Source: Deltaproteobacteria bacterium (lineage in GTDB: Bacteria; Myxococcota_A; Polyangia; GCA-2747355; JADLHG01). From it: a DNA stretch of 62,951 nt. Location: NCBI GenBank assembly GCA_020848905.1, contig JADLHG010000050.1, forward strand, positions 1 through 62,951, in the 5' to 3' direction. The translations under genes were made by a program, and so were the position numbers. Shown one piece after another: positions 32,899 to 42,054 of the stretch. Each line of letters begins with the position of its first letter. Position 1 is the stretch's first letter. Below the pieces are notes generated by a model. The model did no database searches. It saw only the letters and a program-made list of their open reading frames with translations, and was not told the origin of the DNA.

Positions 32899-34746
32899 CT
32901 AGCGCGACAGCTCGAGCAGAAAGACCGAGGCCTTGACGCGCCGAATCGGCCGACCGGTCAAGAGCTCGAGCACCCACTCCCGCGCACACCCGTCCCCGAG
33001 GAGAAAGACGCGCCGTCCCTGCGAGAGCAGCGCGTTCGCCAGCGCGGGGGCGGTCTTGCCGTCGTCGTACTTGAGGTCCGCGATGACCAGGTCTCGCTCG
33101 AGGAGCAAGGGCCCGAGGGCATCCTTGCGCCCCCAGCAAGCGAAGAGCGCGGAGCGGTCGGGGATGTGCGGGCGTATCGCCTCGAGCTGCTTACGGTGCC
33201 AAGCGCGGTGCAGCCGCGAGGCGGGCAGGTCGTCACCGAGGTGCACTGCCGCCGCCCAGCCGAGCGCGAGCCCGACGAGAACGAGCGCCCGCGGACGCCG
33301 CCCGCTGGCGAGCACCCAGCCGAGCAGCGCGACGCCCCCGAGGAGGAGCGGGACCTTCGCCAGGAGGAGAAACCTCGGCCCCTCGCCGGTCGGCAGGAGC
33401 AGGACCGGCAGCGCGAGACCCGCGCCGAGCAGCGCGCCGAGCCCGAGCGGACGAGCGCCCGCGGCGAGCCCCCCCTCGAGGGCCCAACCCAGCGCGACCG
33501 CCGCGACGGGAAGCAGGTCGAGGTAGTAGCGCTGGTTGTAGCAGAGTCCGTCGTCGCGGCGTAACCCGAAGGAGGCGAGACTCGCCATCACCACCGCGCA
33601 CACGAGCGCGATGGCCCGCAGCTCGGCGCGCTGCGTGGTCGCCCCCTGAGCGCTCGCCCCGGCAGGTCCGGGCAGCCAGCTGCGCACCGCGTAGAGGACG
33701 GGCACGAGCACCCAGGGGACCGACTGGACCCAGGCCTTCTTGATCGCGCGCCCTACGTAGTAGATCCCCTCCTGGCTGCGGCTCAGGTACGGATGCCACC
33801 GGGCGTGGTCCCCCGTCGCCGCGGGGAGCAGCCCGTAGTCGAGAAACCGCGCCGCGAAACCGACCACGAGCTCCAGCGCGCGGCTGCGGTACACCGCGTC
33901 CCCCGCCCGGTAGTACTCCTTGCCTCGCGTGACCGGGTTGTAGACCCCGAGGCGCAGCCCGTTGAGCAACGTGCTGAGGAGCACCGGCCCGGTCATCCCG
34001 GCGGCGAAGAGCGCGCTCGCGGCAACGCGCCGCTCGGCGAGGAGCAAGAGCCCGAGACCCGTGCCCACCGCGTAGAGCAGATTCGGATAGCGCACCCCGA
34101 CGGCGAGGCCCGCGAGCAGCCCCGCCCCGAGCAAGGCGCGGACCGGCAGCCTGCCGCCTTCGCGGGCCCGGCTCGCCAGCGCGAAAGCCGCCGTGTTGAG
34201 GAAGATCGAGATCAGGTGCGGCCAGACGCCCTGCGCGTACTCGACGAGGTACCCCCCCAGGCCGCAAGCGGCCACGGCGACCCACGCCGCAACTGCGCGC
34301 GTCGCGTGCCTCGCCGCATAGCGGTGTACGACCCAGAGGAGCCCGAGGAAGGCGAGCACGTTCAGCGCAACGAGCCCTCGCCAGCCGAAGAACGAGGCCG
34401 GCCAGGCCAGGAGGGCGTAGAGCGGCGGCGCTCCCGAGGTGACCGGCGTGCGCTCCAGCTCTCCCCGGGGGGGCGTGGGCTCGAACCAGATGAGCTCCTT
34501 GCTGGGCGGCAAGCCCTCCGTCCCGGGGACGGTCAGCCGGCCGTGGCGCAGCGACACCACCGTCGCGAGGTAGTTGTCCTCGTCCACGGTGAAGACGCCC
34601 GGGATGGCCGTCGCGAGCAACCCGACGCCGAGCAGGCCGAGCACGCCGACCGCCAGCAGAGCTCGGCCGCGCCGGGCGGAGGACCGAACGGCCTCGCCAC
34701 CCCGGTCCGGGGCGTCAGCAGCAGGTGCTTCGTGCGTCTCGTTCAT
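32899..34746 (-). CDS. Membrane glycosyltransferase (GT39/ArnT/PMT-like)
   Basis: A 615-residue integral membrane protein with about 11-13 hydrophobic segments. After TM1 it has FTVDEDNYLA, the acidic pair typical of the first periplasmic loop of GT-C enzymes, followed by an EL-F-P loop. The C-terminal 110 residues are a soluble periplasmic domain (ADLKYDDGKTAPALANAL). Such enzymes transfer sugars from polyprenyl-phosphate donors to lipid or protein acceptors outside the membrane. No true GT39 catalytic motif beyond the DE pair can be confirmed. ATG 34746 is used; an in-frame ATG at 34776 is possible. It precedes the radical SAM operon on the same strand. Confidence 0.8.
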   Translation of the reverse strand: MNETHEAPAADAPDRGGEAVRSSARRGRALLAVGVLGLLGVGLLATAIPGVFTVDEDNYLATVVSLRHGRLTVPGTEGLPPSKELIWFEPTPPRGELERTPVTSGAPPLYALLAWPASFFGWRGLVALNVLAFLGLLWVVHRYAARHATRAVAAWVAVAACGLGGYLVEYAQGVWPHLISIFLNTAAFALASRAREGGRLPVRALLGAGLLAGLAVGVRYPNLLYAVGTGLGLLLLAERRVAASALFAAGMTGPVLLSTLLNGLRLGVYNPVTRGKEYYRAGDAVYRSRALELVVGFAARFLDYGLLPAATGDHARWHPYLSRSQEGIYYVGRAIKKAWVQSVPWVLVPVLYAVRSWLPGPAGASAQGATTQRAELRAIALVCAVVMASLASFGLRRDDGLCYNQRYYLDLLPVAAVALGWALEGGLAAGARPLGLGALLGAGLALPVLLLPTGEGPRFLLLAKVPLLLGGVALLGWVLASGRRPRALVLVGLALGWAAAVHLGDDLPASRLHRAWHRKQLEAIRPHIPDRSALFACWGRKDALGPLLLERDLVIADLKYDDGKTAPALANALLSQGRRVFLLGDGCAREWVLELLTGRPIRRVKASVFLLELSR

Positions 34747-34808
34747 CCTGGCTTCGTTGCTCGGCGGGAGGCCCATGGTAGCATGGCCGCCGATCGAGGC
34801 AGAGCACC

Positions 34809-35984
34809 GTGAACGTCCTGATGCTCAACCATAACGTGATCTGGCGCAGCACCTTCTTTCGCGCCTTTTACTTCGGGCGGGAGCTGGCGCTGCGCGGGCA
34901 TCAGGTGACGCTCGCCACCATCGCGCCCAAGGAGCGGTTGCGCGCGGAGGAGCGGCTCCTCGAGGGCGTTCGGGTGGTCGAGACCCCGGACCTCGGCGTG
35001 GGCCTCGCCCGCACCGGCTGGGACCCCTGGGACGCCCTCTTTCGCTGCGCTCGCTTCGCCCGCGAGCCCTTCGACGTCGTGCACGGCTTCGACTGCCGCC
35101 CGGTGGTGCTGCTGCCGAGCCTCGCCCTGCGCCTCGGCCGGCGCGTCCCGTGGGTCAGCGACTGGGCCGACTGGTGGGGGCGCGGCGGCGCGATCTCCGA
35201 GCGCAAGAGCTGGATCGGGCGGGTGGCCTTCGCTCCCTTCGAGACCTTCCTCGAAGAGCGCTTCCGTCGCTTCGCGCGCCACGTGACGGTGACGAGCCGG
35301 AAGCTCGAACAGCGCGCGCTCGACCTCGGCTTGCGTCGCGATCGCGTGCACTACCTCCCCTCCGGCGCCAACGTGCGGACGGTGCCCGTGCTGGACCGGG
35401 CCGCGTGTCGCCGCGAGCTGGACCTCCCCGCCACCGCGCCCATCGCGTGCTTCGTGGGCTTCGTTCAGTACGACCTCGAGCTGGCGATTCGCGCCTTCGC
35501 CGTGGCGCGCCAGCGCGTCCCCGAGTCCCGGCTGCTCGTCGTCGGCCCGCGCAACCCCCACGCCGAAGCGCTCGTGGAGCGCCTCGAGCTGACCTCGGCG
35601 GTGCACGCCGTCGGGACCCAGCCCTTCGAGCGCGTACCGCTCTACCTCGGCGCGTCCGACGTGCTCCTCATGCCCTGCTCGGACAACCTGATGAATCAGG
35701 CGCGCGGCCCGATCAAGCTCGGGGACTACCTCGCCGCGGGCCGGGCCGTCCTCGCGAACCCCGTCGGCGACATGGTGGAGATCTTCGAGCGGGACAAGGT
35801 GGGGCTGCTCGCCCCCGCCAGCCCCGAGGGCTACGGCCGGGCGATGGCCGAGCTCCTCACGGATCCCCAGCGCTGCGCCACCCTCGGGGAGCGCGCGCGC
35901 GCCGTGGCCGAGGAGAAGTATGCCTGGGCGCTCCTCACCCCGCGCCTCGAGGCGATCTACGACCGGGCCCTGGCCGGGTTCTGA
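34809..35984 (+). CDS. Glycosyltransferase family 4
   Basis: A 391-residue GT-B glycosyltransferase from GTG 34809. The acceptor domain is NVLMLNHNVIWRSTFFRAFY and ELALRGHQVTLATIAP. The donor domain has RDRVHYLPSGANVRTVPV, then PIACFVGFVQYDLELAIRA, SRLLVVGPRNPHAEALVERL, and a terminal LGDYLAAGRAVLANPVGDM. First gene of the plus-strand exopolysaccharide operon, divergent from the membrane glycosyltransferase gene (62-base gap). It probably adds a sugar to the undecaprenyl-linked repeat unit in the cytoplasm. Confidence 0.9.
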   Translation: MNVLMLNHNVIWRSTFFRAFYFGRELALRGHQVTLATIAPKERLRAEERLLEGVRVVETPDLGVGLARTGWDPWDALFRCARFAREPFDVVHGFDCRPVVLLPSLALRLGRRVPWVSDWADWWGRGGAISERKSWIGRVAFAPFETFLEERFRRFARHVTVTSRKLEQRALDLGLRRDRVHYLPSGANVRTVPVLDRAACRRELDLPATAPIACFVGFVQYDLELAIRAFAVARQRVPESRLLVVGPRNPHAEALVERLELTSAVHAVGTQPFERVPLYLGASDVLLMPCSDNLMNQARGPIKLGDYLAAGRAVLANPVGDMVEIFERDKVGLLAPASPEGYGRAMAELLTDPQRCATLGERARAVAEEKYAWALLTPRLEAIYDRALAGF

Positions 35985-36006
35985 CGCCGAGGAGACCGGG
36001 CAGCCG

Positions 36007-37479
36007 ATGCGCTCCGATCGTTTCGCTTCGGGCCTCGCCGCCGGCGTCATCTCGCGCGCCACGCGCTTCGCGACCACGCTCTGGCTCACCCGGGCGATCG
36101 TCCAGCGCTTCGGCTCCGACGACTGGGGGATGGTCGCGCTCGCCACCGCGACCGTGGACATGGTGCTCGTCTTCGACCTCGCGATTCACGAGGTCGCCGT
36201 CTACGAGACCGCGCGGCAGGAGGAGCGCGCCCAGGTGCTGGCCGGTCTGAACCAGACCTTCCTCCTGGCCCTCTTCGCCTCGGCCGTGGGAACGCTCGTC
36301 CTCGGCGCGCTGGCCCTCGTGGGGGGTCGCGGCCTCTCCACGGCGACGGTGGCGCACTCGCACGAGCTGAAGCTGATGCTCCTCGCCGCGGCGGTGAGCT
36401 ATCCGCTGAACATCGTCGGCAACCTCTACTCCGGCACGCTCCAGGGCCTCGGCTGGATCCGGGAGCTCAACGCCGTAGCCATCGTCGGGGCCGTGCTGGA
36501 CCTGGGCGTCGTGCTGCTCGGCCTGCACCTCGAGCTGGGGATCGTCGGGATCCAGGTGCTGCGCGCCGCGCTCCCGCTCGTCCGCGTGGTCACCCTGCTC
36601 GTGGCCCTGGCCCGCCTGAAGCTCCCCATCGGGCGCCCCGCAGCTCCCGACTGGCCGCGGCTGTGGCAGCTCCTCCGCTACTCGGTCGGCTACAACCTGA
36701 CGCGCGGCCTGGGGAAGGTGGTCTACTCCTCGGCCGTCCCCCTCGGGCAGCTCTTCGCCTCGGCCAGGGCCCTCGGGGCCTTCAGCGCCGCCGACCAGTG
36801 GGCCAGCACCCTCTACAAGCTCTCCCACGTGCTGTGGGAATCGCTCTTCCACCGGCTCGTGCGCAACTTCCGTCCGGCCGCCACCGCCGAGGAGCGCGAA
36901 CGCGGCCGGTTCCAGTTCGAGGGGAGCACGACCGCGCTGGCCCTGGGGCTCACCCCCGCCGCAGCCGCGTTGGTGCTCGCGGGTCCCTCGCTCTTCCGCG
37001 TCTGGCTGGGTTCGGAGAGCGCGGCTCCGAGCGACCTCCTCCCCTACCTGGCCCTCGCGTGGCTCCTCAACGCGACCGGCAGCCCGTCGAGCGCGGCCCT
37101 CATGGCCGTGGACCGCTTCTCGGTCAGCATCCCCCTCCACGTCGTCGCCGTCGTGGCCCAGGTGGCGCTCTCGCTCCTGCTCGGGTCCCGCTTCGGCATC
37201 CTCGGCCTCGCGCTGGCCACCGCCATCGCGAACGTGCTGCTCTACCTGCTCCTGTCCGCGGCGGCGTGCCAGCTCGCCGGCTCTCGATATCCGGGCCTCC
37301 TGGCCTGGACGGCCCTCCCCGCGGCGGTCGCCTCGGTCGCGGTCTGGGCCTCGCGCGGAGCGTCGACGATCCAGCTCGCGCTCGTCGGCGGGGCCATCGC
37401 CGCCGCCGCGGCCACGCTCGCGCTCGTCTCGCCCTCCCTCCGCCGAGCCCTCGTCACCTGGAGGAGGCCGCCCGGTTGA
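36007..37479 (+). CDS. Polysaccharide flippase (Wzx-like)
   Basis: A 490-residue membrane protein with about 12-14 hydrophobic segments, in the oligosaccharide flippase/MATE-like superfamily. The opening FASGLAAGVISRATRFATTL and later RYSVGYNLTRGLGKVVYSSAVP fit Wzx/RfbX-type transporters that move lipid-linked repeat units to the periplasm. It starts 22 bases after the GT4 gene, in one operon. A palindromic repeat element follows at 37511. Confidence 0.86.
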   Translation: MRSDRFASGLAAGVISRATRFATTLWLTRAIVQRFGSDDWGMVALATATVDMVLVFDLAIHEVAVYETARQEERAQVLAGLNQTFLLALFASAVGTLVLGALALVGGRGLSTATVAHSHELKLMLLAAAVSYPLNIVGNLYSGTLQGLGWIRELNAVAIVGAVLDLGVVLLGLHLELGIVGIQVLRAALPLVRVVTLLVALARLKLPIGRPAAPDWPRLWQLLRYSVGYNLTRGLGKVVYSSAVPLGQLFASARALGAFSAADQWASTLYKLSHVLWESLFHRLVRNFRPAATAEERERGRFQFEGSTTALALGLTPAAAALVLAGPSLFRVWLGSESAAPSDLLPYLALAWLLNATGSPSSAALMAVDRFSVSIPLHVVAVVAQVALSLLLGSRFGILGLALATAIANVLLYLLLSAAACQLAGSRYPGLLAWTALPAAVASVAVWASRGASTIQLALVGGAIAAAAATLALVSPSLRRALVTWRRPPG

Positions 37480-37510
37480 CCCCCGTCGCCCCCACGCCTA
37501 GGATCCCCCC

Positions 37511-37669
37511 AGAGCGCCGAGCAGTTTGGCCGACCGAGCGAAATCGTCGAGATGCGAGCAGCGCAAGGCGCGACGAGGGAGCATATCGGGAATATGTGAC
37601 CGAGGAGCAACGCAGCGATGCGACGCACATCGGCGATTTCACAACCGAGGTCAAACTGTTCGGCGCTCT
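37511..37669. repeat. 159-bp imperfect palindromic element (MITE/REP-like)
   Basis: The outer 21 bases, AGAGCGCCGAGCAGTTTGGCC (37511-37531), recur inverted at 37649-37669 with two mismatches. Inner parts are also complementary: GAAATCG.CGA near 37539-37549 pairs with TCGGCGATTTC at 37630-37640. The RNA would fold into one long hairpin about 70 bp tall. AT content is higher than around it and no promoter or gene is evident. It sits between the flippase and the sugar-transferase genes. No clear target-site duplication is visible. Confidence 0.78.
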
Positions 37670-37687
37670 AGCACCGCGTACCCGTCG

Positions 37688-39112
37688 ATGAGCCTCCCCG
37701 CAGATCGTGGCGCCGTCGCGCGCCTCGTCCTCTTTATCGATGCCCTCGTGGTCGTGGCGTCCATGGCGCTGGCCTTTGCCCTCCACGCCACGCTCCGCCA
37801 CTTTCTTCCCCAGCTCAAGGCCACGGCCCCCTTCGAACACTGCGCGCTGATCGTCGCCATCAGCATCCCGCTCTGGCTCTTTCTCATCGCCCTCTTCGAC
37901 TTGCATCGGATCGCCGAGCTCGGCCAGGGACCCCTGCGCATCCTCAAGGACCTGGTGAAGCTCCACCTGCTCGGCCTCGCCGCGCTGGCCCTGGTGCTCT
38001 TTCTCACGCAGGCTCACATCAACCGCTCCATCGTGGCCCTCTTCACCTCCTCGACGCTGACCCTGCTCTATCTCGAGCGGCTGCTCCTGCTGCAATGGCG
38101 GCGCTACCAGCACCAGCGCGGCTCGGGCCAGGACCGCCTCCTTCTCGTGGGCGACCCGACCGACACGCTGCGCGCCTTCGTCTCCTCGCTCGGCGAGACG
38201 GGGCCTTTCGCCCCGCGCCTCGTGGGCCGCCTCTCCGACACCCCCGGCGCCGCGGACGAGCAGGGCTCCTCCACCCACCTCGGGTCCGTGAGCCGGCTGG
38301 CCGAGCTCCTCCACGACGAGGCGATCGACCGCGTGCTCTTCTTCCCCCCGTTCCATCGCCCCGAGGAGGCTCGTCCGCTCATGGACGCCTGCGACCAGGT
38401 GGGCGTCCCCTCGGCCGTGGCGATCGAGCTGGTCCCCTTCTCCGCCCCGGCGCGAATCGTGACCTGGCTCGGCCAGCCCTTCTTGGCCTTCGAACCCACC
38501 CCGAAGCGCCCGGCCTCGCTCGCCGTGAAGCACGCCGCCGATCTCCTCTTCGGAGCGCTCCTGCTCCTCCTCGCCGCCCCCGTGCTCCTCGCGATCGCCC
38601 TCGCCATTCGCCTGCTCGACGGCAGCCCCGTCCTCTTCCGCCAGCAGCGCGTCGGGCATTACGGACGCCGCTTCGGCATGCTGAAGTTCCGGACCATGGT
38701 CCCCGAGGCCGAGGCGCAGCAACCCGCGCTCAAGGAAGCCAGCCCGCAGGACGGCCCCACCTTCAAGCTGACGGCCGACCCCCGCGTCACGAGCCTCGGG
38801 CGCTTCCTCCGCCGCACGAGCCTGGACGAGCTGCCCCAGCTCATCAACGTGCTCCGCGGCGAGATGAGCCTCGTGGGTCCCCGGCCGCTGCCGATCGGCG
38901 AGCAGCAGCAGATCCGCGGCTGGTATCGTCGGCGGCTGACCATGAAGCCGGGCCTCACCGGCCTGTGGCAGGTGAGCGGCCGGAGCCAGCTCGGCTTCGA
39001 CGAGTGGATGCGCATGGACCTCAAGTACGTGGACGAGTGGTCGCTGGCCCTCGACCTCAAGCTGCTCCTGCTCACGCTCCCCGCGGTGCTCCGAGGCCGC
39101 GGAGCGTACTAG
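37688..39112 (+). CDS. Polyprenyl-phosphate sugar-1-phosphate transferase (WbaP/EpsE-like)
   Basis: A 474-residue priming enzyme that attaches the first sugar-phosphate to undecaprenyl phosphate. Four to five N-terminal membrane helices and a nucleotide-fold domain ([17 protein letters not shown]) are followed by a C-terminal bacterial sugar-transferase domain. The latter has a hydrophobic anchor ([15 protein letters not shown]), [31 protein letters not shown] with the Asp-Glu pair, SLVGPRP, and [18 protein letters not shown] 37688 is chosen; the frame is open upstream through the palindromic element, which looks non-coding. Confidence 0.93.
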   Translation: MSLPADRGAVARLVLFIDALVVVASMALAFALHATLRHFLPQLKATAPFEHCALIVAISIPLWLFLIALFDLHRIAELGQGPLRILKDLVKLHLLGLAALALVLFLTQAHINRSIVALFTSSTLTLLYLERLLLLQWRRYQHQRGSGQDRLLLVGDPTDTLRAFVSSLGETGPFAPRLVGRLSDTPGAADEQGSSTHLGSVSRLAELLHDEAIDRVLFFPPFHRPEEARPLMDACDQVGVPSAVAIELVPFSAPARIVTWLGQPFLAFEPTPKRPASLAVKHAADLLFGALLLLLAAPVLLAIALAIRLLDGSPVLFRQQRVGHYGRRFGMLKFRTMVPEAEAQQPALKEASPQDGPTFKLTADPRVTSLGRFLRRTSLDELPQLINVLRGEMSLVGPRPLPIGEQQQIRGWYRRRLTMKPGLTGLWQVSGRSQLGFDEWMRMDLKYVDEWSLALDLKLLLLTLPAVLRGRGAY

Positions 39113-39161
39113 AACGCATGTGCTAAATTCCCGGCCCGCCGGGCGGGTGGACGGAGAGACG

Positions 39162-40214
39162 ATGAAAATCCTGGTCACGGGCTCGAGCGGACTCATCGGC
39201 AGCGAGGTGGTGAGCTATTTCGCCTCGCGCGGCCACGAGGTCTTCGGCGTGGACAACAACATGCGCGCCGACTTCTTCGGCCCGGCGGGAGACACGCGCT
39301 GGAACCAGCGCCGGCTGGAGGAGCTCCACCCCACCTTTCGCCACCGGGAGCAGGACGTGCGGGACCGCGCCGGCGTGAACCGCCTCGTCGCCGAGCTACG
39401 CCCCGAGGCGATCGTGCACGCCGCCGCGCAGCCGAGCCACGACCTGGCCGCCTCGCGGCCGCACGACGACTTCGACGTGAACGCGGGCGGGACGCTCAAC
39501 CTCCTCGAGGCCACGCGGCAGCACGCCCCCGAGGCGGTCTTCGTGCACATGTCCACGAACAAGGTCTACGGCGACGCGCCGAACCGCATCCGGCTCAAGG
39601 AATTGCCCACGCGCTGGGACTACGACGACCCGGCCTACGCGGCCGGCATCCCCGAGAGCTTCACCATCGATCAGTCGAAGCACTCCGTCTTCGGCGCCTC
39701 GAAGGTGGCGGCCGACGTGATGGTCCAGGAGTACGGCCGCTACTTCGGCCTGCGCACCTGCTGCCTGCGCGGCGGGTGCCTGACCGGCCCCAACCATTCG
39801 GGGGTCGAGCTCCACGGGTTTCTGAGCTACCTGGTCAAGGTGAACCTGGAGGGGCGCACCTACCGCGTCTACGGCTACAAGGGGAAGCAGGTGCGGGACA
39901 ACATCCACGCGCTCGACGTGGCGCGCTTCGCCGAGGCCTTCATCGCTGCGCCGCGGCCGGGCGAGGTCTACAACCTGGGGGGTGGCCGGGGGAACGCCTG
40001 TTCGATCCTCGAGGCCTTCGACCGCGTGGCGCAGCTGACCGGCCGGCCGATGCAATACGAATACGTCGACCAAAACCGCGCGGGCGACCACATCTGCTAC
40101 ATCTCGGACCTGCGCAAGATGCGCGACCACTACCCGAGCTGGGACCTCTCCGTCTCGCTCGACCGCATCTTCGAGGAGATCGTGGCCGCCTGGCGGCAGA
40201 GGCTGACCGCGTGA
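39162..40214 (+). CDS. NAD-dependent sugar epimerase, CDP-paratose 2-epimerase-like
   Basis: A 350-residue extended short-chain dehydrogenase. The nucleotide motif is TGSSGLIG at the N-terminus, then [32 protein letters not shown] and the C-terminal YNLGGGRGN. It resembles CDP-paratose/tyvelose epimerases. The usual catalytic Tyr of YxxxK is Phe here ([13 protein letters not shown]). The Lys is kept, and I think this is a branch property, not damage. Start at ATG 39162. It overlaps the next epimerase gene by 4 bases (GTGA). Likely makes an unusual sugar nucleotide for the polysaccharide. Confidence 0.87.
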   Translation: MKILVTGSSGLIGSEVVSYFASRGHEVFGVDNNMRADFFGPAGDTRWNQRRLEELHPTFRHREQDVRDRAGVNRLVAELRPEAIVHAAAQPSHDLAASRPHDDFDVNAGGTLNLLEATRQHAPEAVFVHMSTNKVYGDAPNRIRLKELPTRWDYDDPAYAAGIPESFTIDQSKHSVFGASKVAADVMVQEYGRYFGLRTCCLRGGCLTGPNHSGVELHGFLSYLVKVNLEGRTYRVYGYKGKQVRDNIHALDVARFAEAFIAAPRPGEVYNLGGGRGNACSILEAFDRVAQLTGRPMQYEYVDQNRAGDHICYISDLRKMRDHYPSWDLSVSLDRIFEEIVAAWRQRLTA

Positions 40215-41293
40215 AGATCCTCATCACCGGCTGCGCGGGCTACCTCGGCTCGCGGCTCGCGCTCTACCTGCGGCAGGCCCACCCGGATTGCACCGTCGTC
40301 GGCCTCGACAATCTCAGCCGGCGCGGCGCCGAGACGAGCTTGCCCGCGCTCGCCGCTCACGGCGTCTCCCTGCTGCACGGAGACATCCGCCACCCGTCGG
40401 ACCTCCGCGCCCTCCCCCCGGCCGACTGGGTCGTGGACTGCGCGGCCAACCCGAGCGTCCTCGCCGGCCTCGGCGGCTTCGGCGCGGGGAGCGCCGAGCA
40501 GCTCGTAGAACACAACCTCGTCGGCACCGCCAACGTGCTCGAGTACTGCCGCCAGCACCGCGCGGGACTCGTGCTGGTCAGCTCGAGCCGGGTCTACTCG
40601 GTCGCCGCGCTGAACGCGCTCCCGGTGCGCGAGGAGGCCACGCGCCTCGCCCTCGATCCGCAACGCGTCGAGGGGGTCCCCGGCCTCAGCGTGGAGGGGC
40701 TCGACGAGACCTTCTCCACCGAGCCCCCCGTCTCGCTCTACGGCGCGACGAAGCTGGCCGGCGAGATCCTGGCCCTCGAATACGGCCAGGCCTTCGACTT
40801 CCCCGTCTGGGTCAACCGCTGCGGCGTGATCGCCGGCCCCGGCCAGTTCGGCAAGATCGACCAGGGGGTCTTCTCCTTCTGGGTCTACGCCTTCCTCGTC
40901 GGCCGGCCGCTGCGCTACCTCGGATTCGGCGGGACGGGAAAGCAGGTGCGGGACCTCGTCTCGGCCGAGGATCTCGCGCGGCTCGTGGCCCTGCAGCTCC
41001 ACGAGCCGGGCCGCCCCGTACCGAGGCGGCTGAATGTGGGAGGCGGCCTGAAGAGCAGTCTCTCGCTCCTCGAGACCACTGCGCTCTGCGAGGAGTTCTT
41101 CCGGCGCGAGGGGCTGGTCACTGCGTCGCGGGAGGAGCGCCCCTTCGACATGCCCTACTACGTGACCGACAACCGCCGCGTGACAACGCACTGGGGGTGG
41201 GAGCCGAGCCAGACCGGCGAGGAGCTGCTGCTCGGCCTCTGCCGGTGGGCCAGCGAGCATCGCGCGTTCGTCGAGGCGATCATGAAGGGCTGA
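40211..41293 (+). CDS. NAD-dependent sugar epimerase/dehydratase
   Basis: A 360-residue extended short-chain dehydrogenase from GTG 40211. Its Rossmann motif is [15 protein letters not shown], with D.A.NPS in [15 protein letters not shown], Ser in [11 protein letters not shown], and an intact YGATK (Tyr, Lys). C-terminal substrate-region [19 protein letters not shown] is typical of nucleotide-sugar epimerases. It pairs with the preceding CDP-paratose-type enzyme, and the two probably act in sequence. It ends next to the convergent truC gene with no gap. Confidence 0.88.
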   Translation: MKILITGCAGYLGSRLALYLRQAHPDCTVVGLDNLSRRGAETSLPALAAHGVSLLHGDIRHPSDLRALPPADWVVDCAANPSVLAGLGGFGAGSAEQLVEHNLVGTANVLEYCRQHRAGLVLVSSSRVYSVAALNALPVREEATRLALDPQRVEGVPGLSVEGLDETFSTEPPVSLYGATKLAGEILALEYGQAFDFPVWVNRCGVIAGPGQFGKIDQGVFSFWVYAFLVGRPLRYLGFGGTGKQVRDLVSAEDLARLVALQLHEPGRPVPRRLNVGGGLKSSLSLLETTALCEEFFRREGLVTASREERPFDMPYYVTDNRRVTTHWGWEPSQTGEELLLGLCRWASEHRAFVEAIMKG

Positions 41294-41953
41294 TCAGAGC
41301 ACCGGCCCCTCGTAGATCCTGAGCCGGGCCAGCACCTCCTCGAGCTCGGCGGGCATCGGCGCCTCGAAGGAGAGGTGCTCCGCGCGCCGCGGGTGGACGA
41401 TGCGCAGCGCCTCGGCGTGCAGGAACATGCGCGAGAGGCCGAAGGTCTCCTTGAAGAAGCGGTTGATCGCCCCCTGACCGTAGTTCGCGTCCCCGATGAG
41501 GGGGTGGGCGATGTGCTTCAGGTGGTAGCGCACCTGATGCCGACGACCGGAGCGCGGAAAGGCCCGCACGAGCGTGTAGCGCCCGCAGAAGGCCTCGAGC
41601 GGGTCGAAGTCGGTGCGCGCGGGGAGGCGGCGCTCCCCGTCGGCCACGGGGTGATCCACCTCGCGGGCTTCGCCGACCACGCCGCGGCAGAGCCCGAGGT
41701 AGCGCTTGCGCCAGCGCCCCTCGCGCACGTCCCCGGCCAGCACCGACGCGGCGCTCGAGGTCCGGGCGAAGACCATCACCCCGGAGGTCTGGCGGTCGAG
41801 GCGGTGCACCGGGAAGACCGGCCCCCCCACCTGGCGGGCCAGCACCTCGGCCAGAACGACGGCTCCGGCGGCACCGCGCGCGCGGTGCACCACGGCCCAG
41901 CTCGGCTTGTCCACCGCGACCAGTTCCGCGTCTTCGTAGAGGAGTCGCACCAT
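41294..41953 (-). CDS. truC: tRNA pseudouridine(65) synthase TruC-like
   Basis: A 219-residue RluA-family pseudouridine synthase. The catalytic motif is VHRLDRQTSGVMVFA with D53. The opening is VRLLYEDAELVAVDKPSWAVVH, and RSGRRHQVRYHLKHIAHPLIGDANYG is the RNA-binding and fold motif. There is no S4 domain, and the length fits TruC (modifies U65 of tRNAs) better than RluC/RluD. Substrate assignment within the family is by similarity only. Confidence 0.87.
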   Translation of the reverse strand: MVRLLYEDAELVAVDKPSWAVVHRARGAAGAVVLAEVLARQVGGPVFPVHRLDRQTSGVMVFARTSSAASVLAGDVREGRWRKRYLGLCRGVVGEAREVDHPVADGERRLPARTDFDPLEAFCGRYTLVRAFPRSGRRHQVRYHLKHIAHPLIGDANYGQGAINRFFKETFGLSRMFLHAEALRIVHPRRAEHLSFEAPMPAELEEVLARLRIYEGPVL

Positions 41954-42054
41954 GTACGACCAAGCTTATCCATGGTCTGCGCCGCACGCTACCCGTCGAC
42001 GTGGTCGGTCGGGCCAGTGTATAAAGGTGCGACTCGAACCCGAGGTCCCCCCCC

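Noticed and set aside
37526-37687. N-terminal extension of the sugar-transferase through the palindrome
   Set aside because: The peptide is polar, Arg/Cys-rich and unlike the family, and the DNA there is a palindromic repeat. The family start fits ATG 37688.
42020-42025. TATAAA as a -10 box upstream of the outer-membrane barrel gene
   Set aside because: No acceptable -35 sequence at 16-18 bases; too weak to list.
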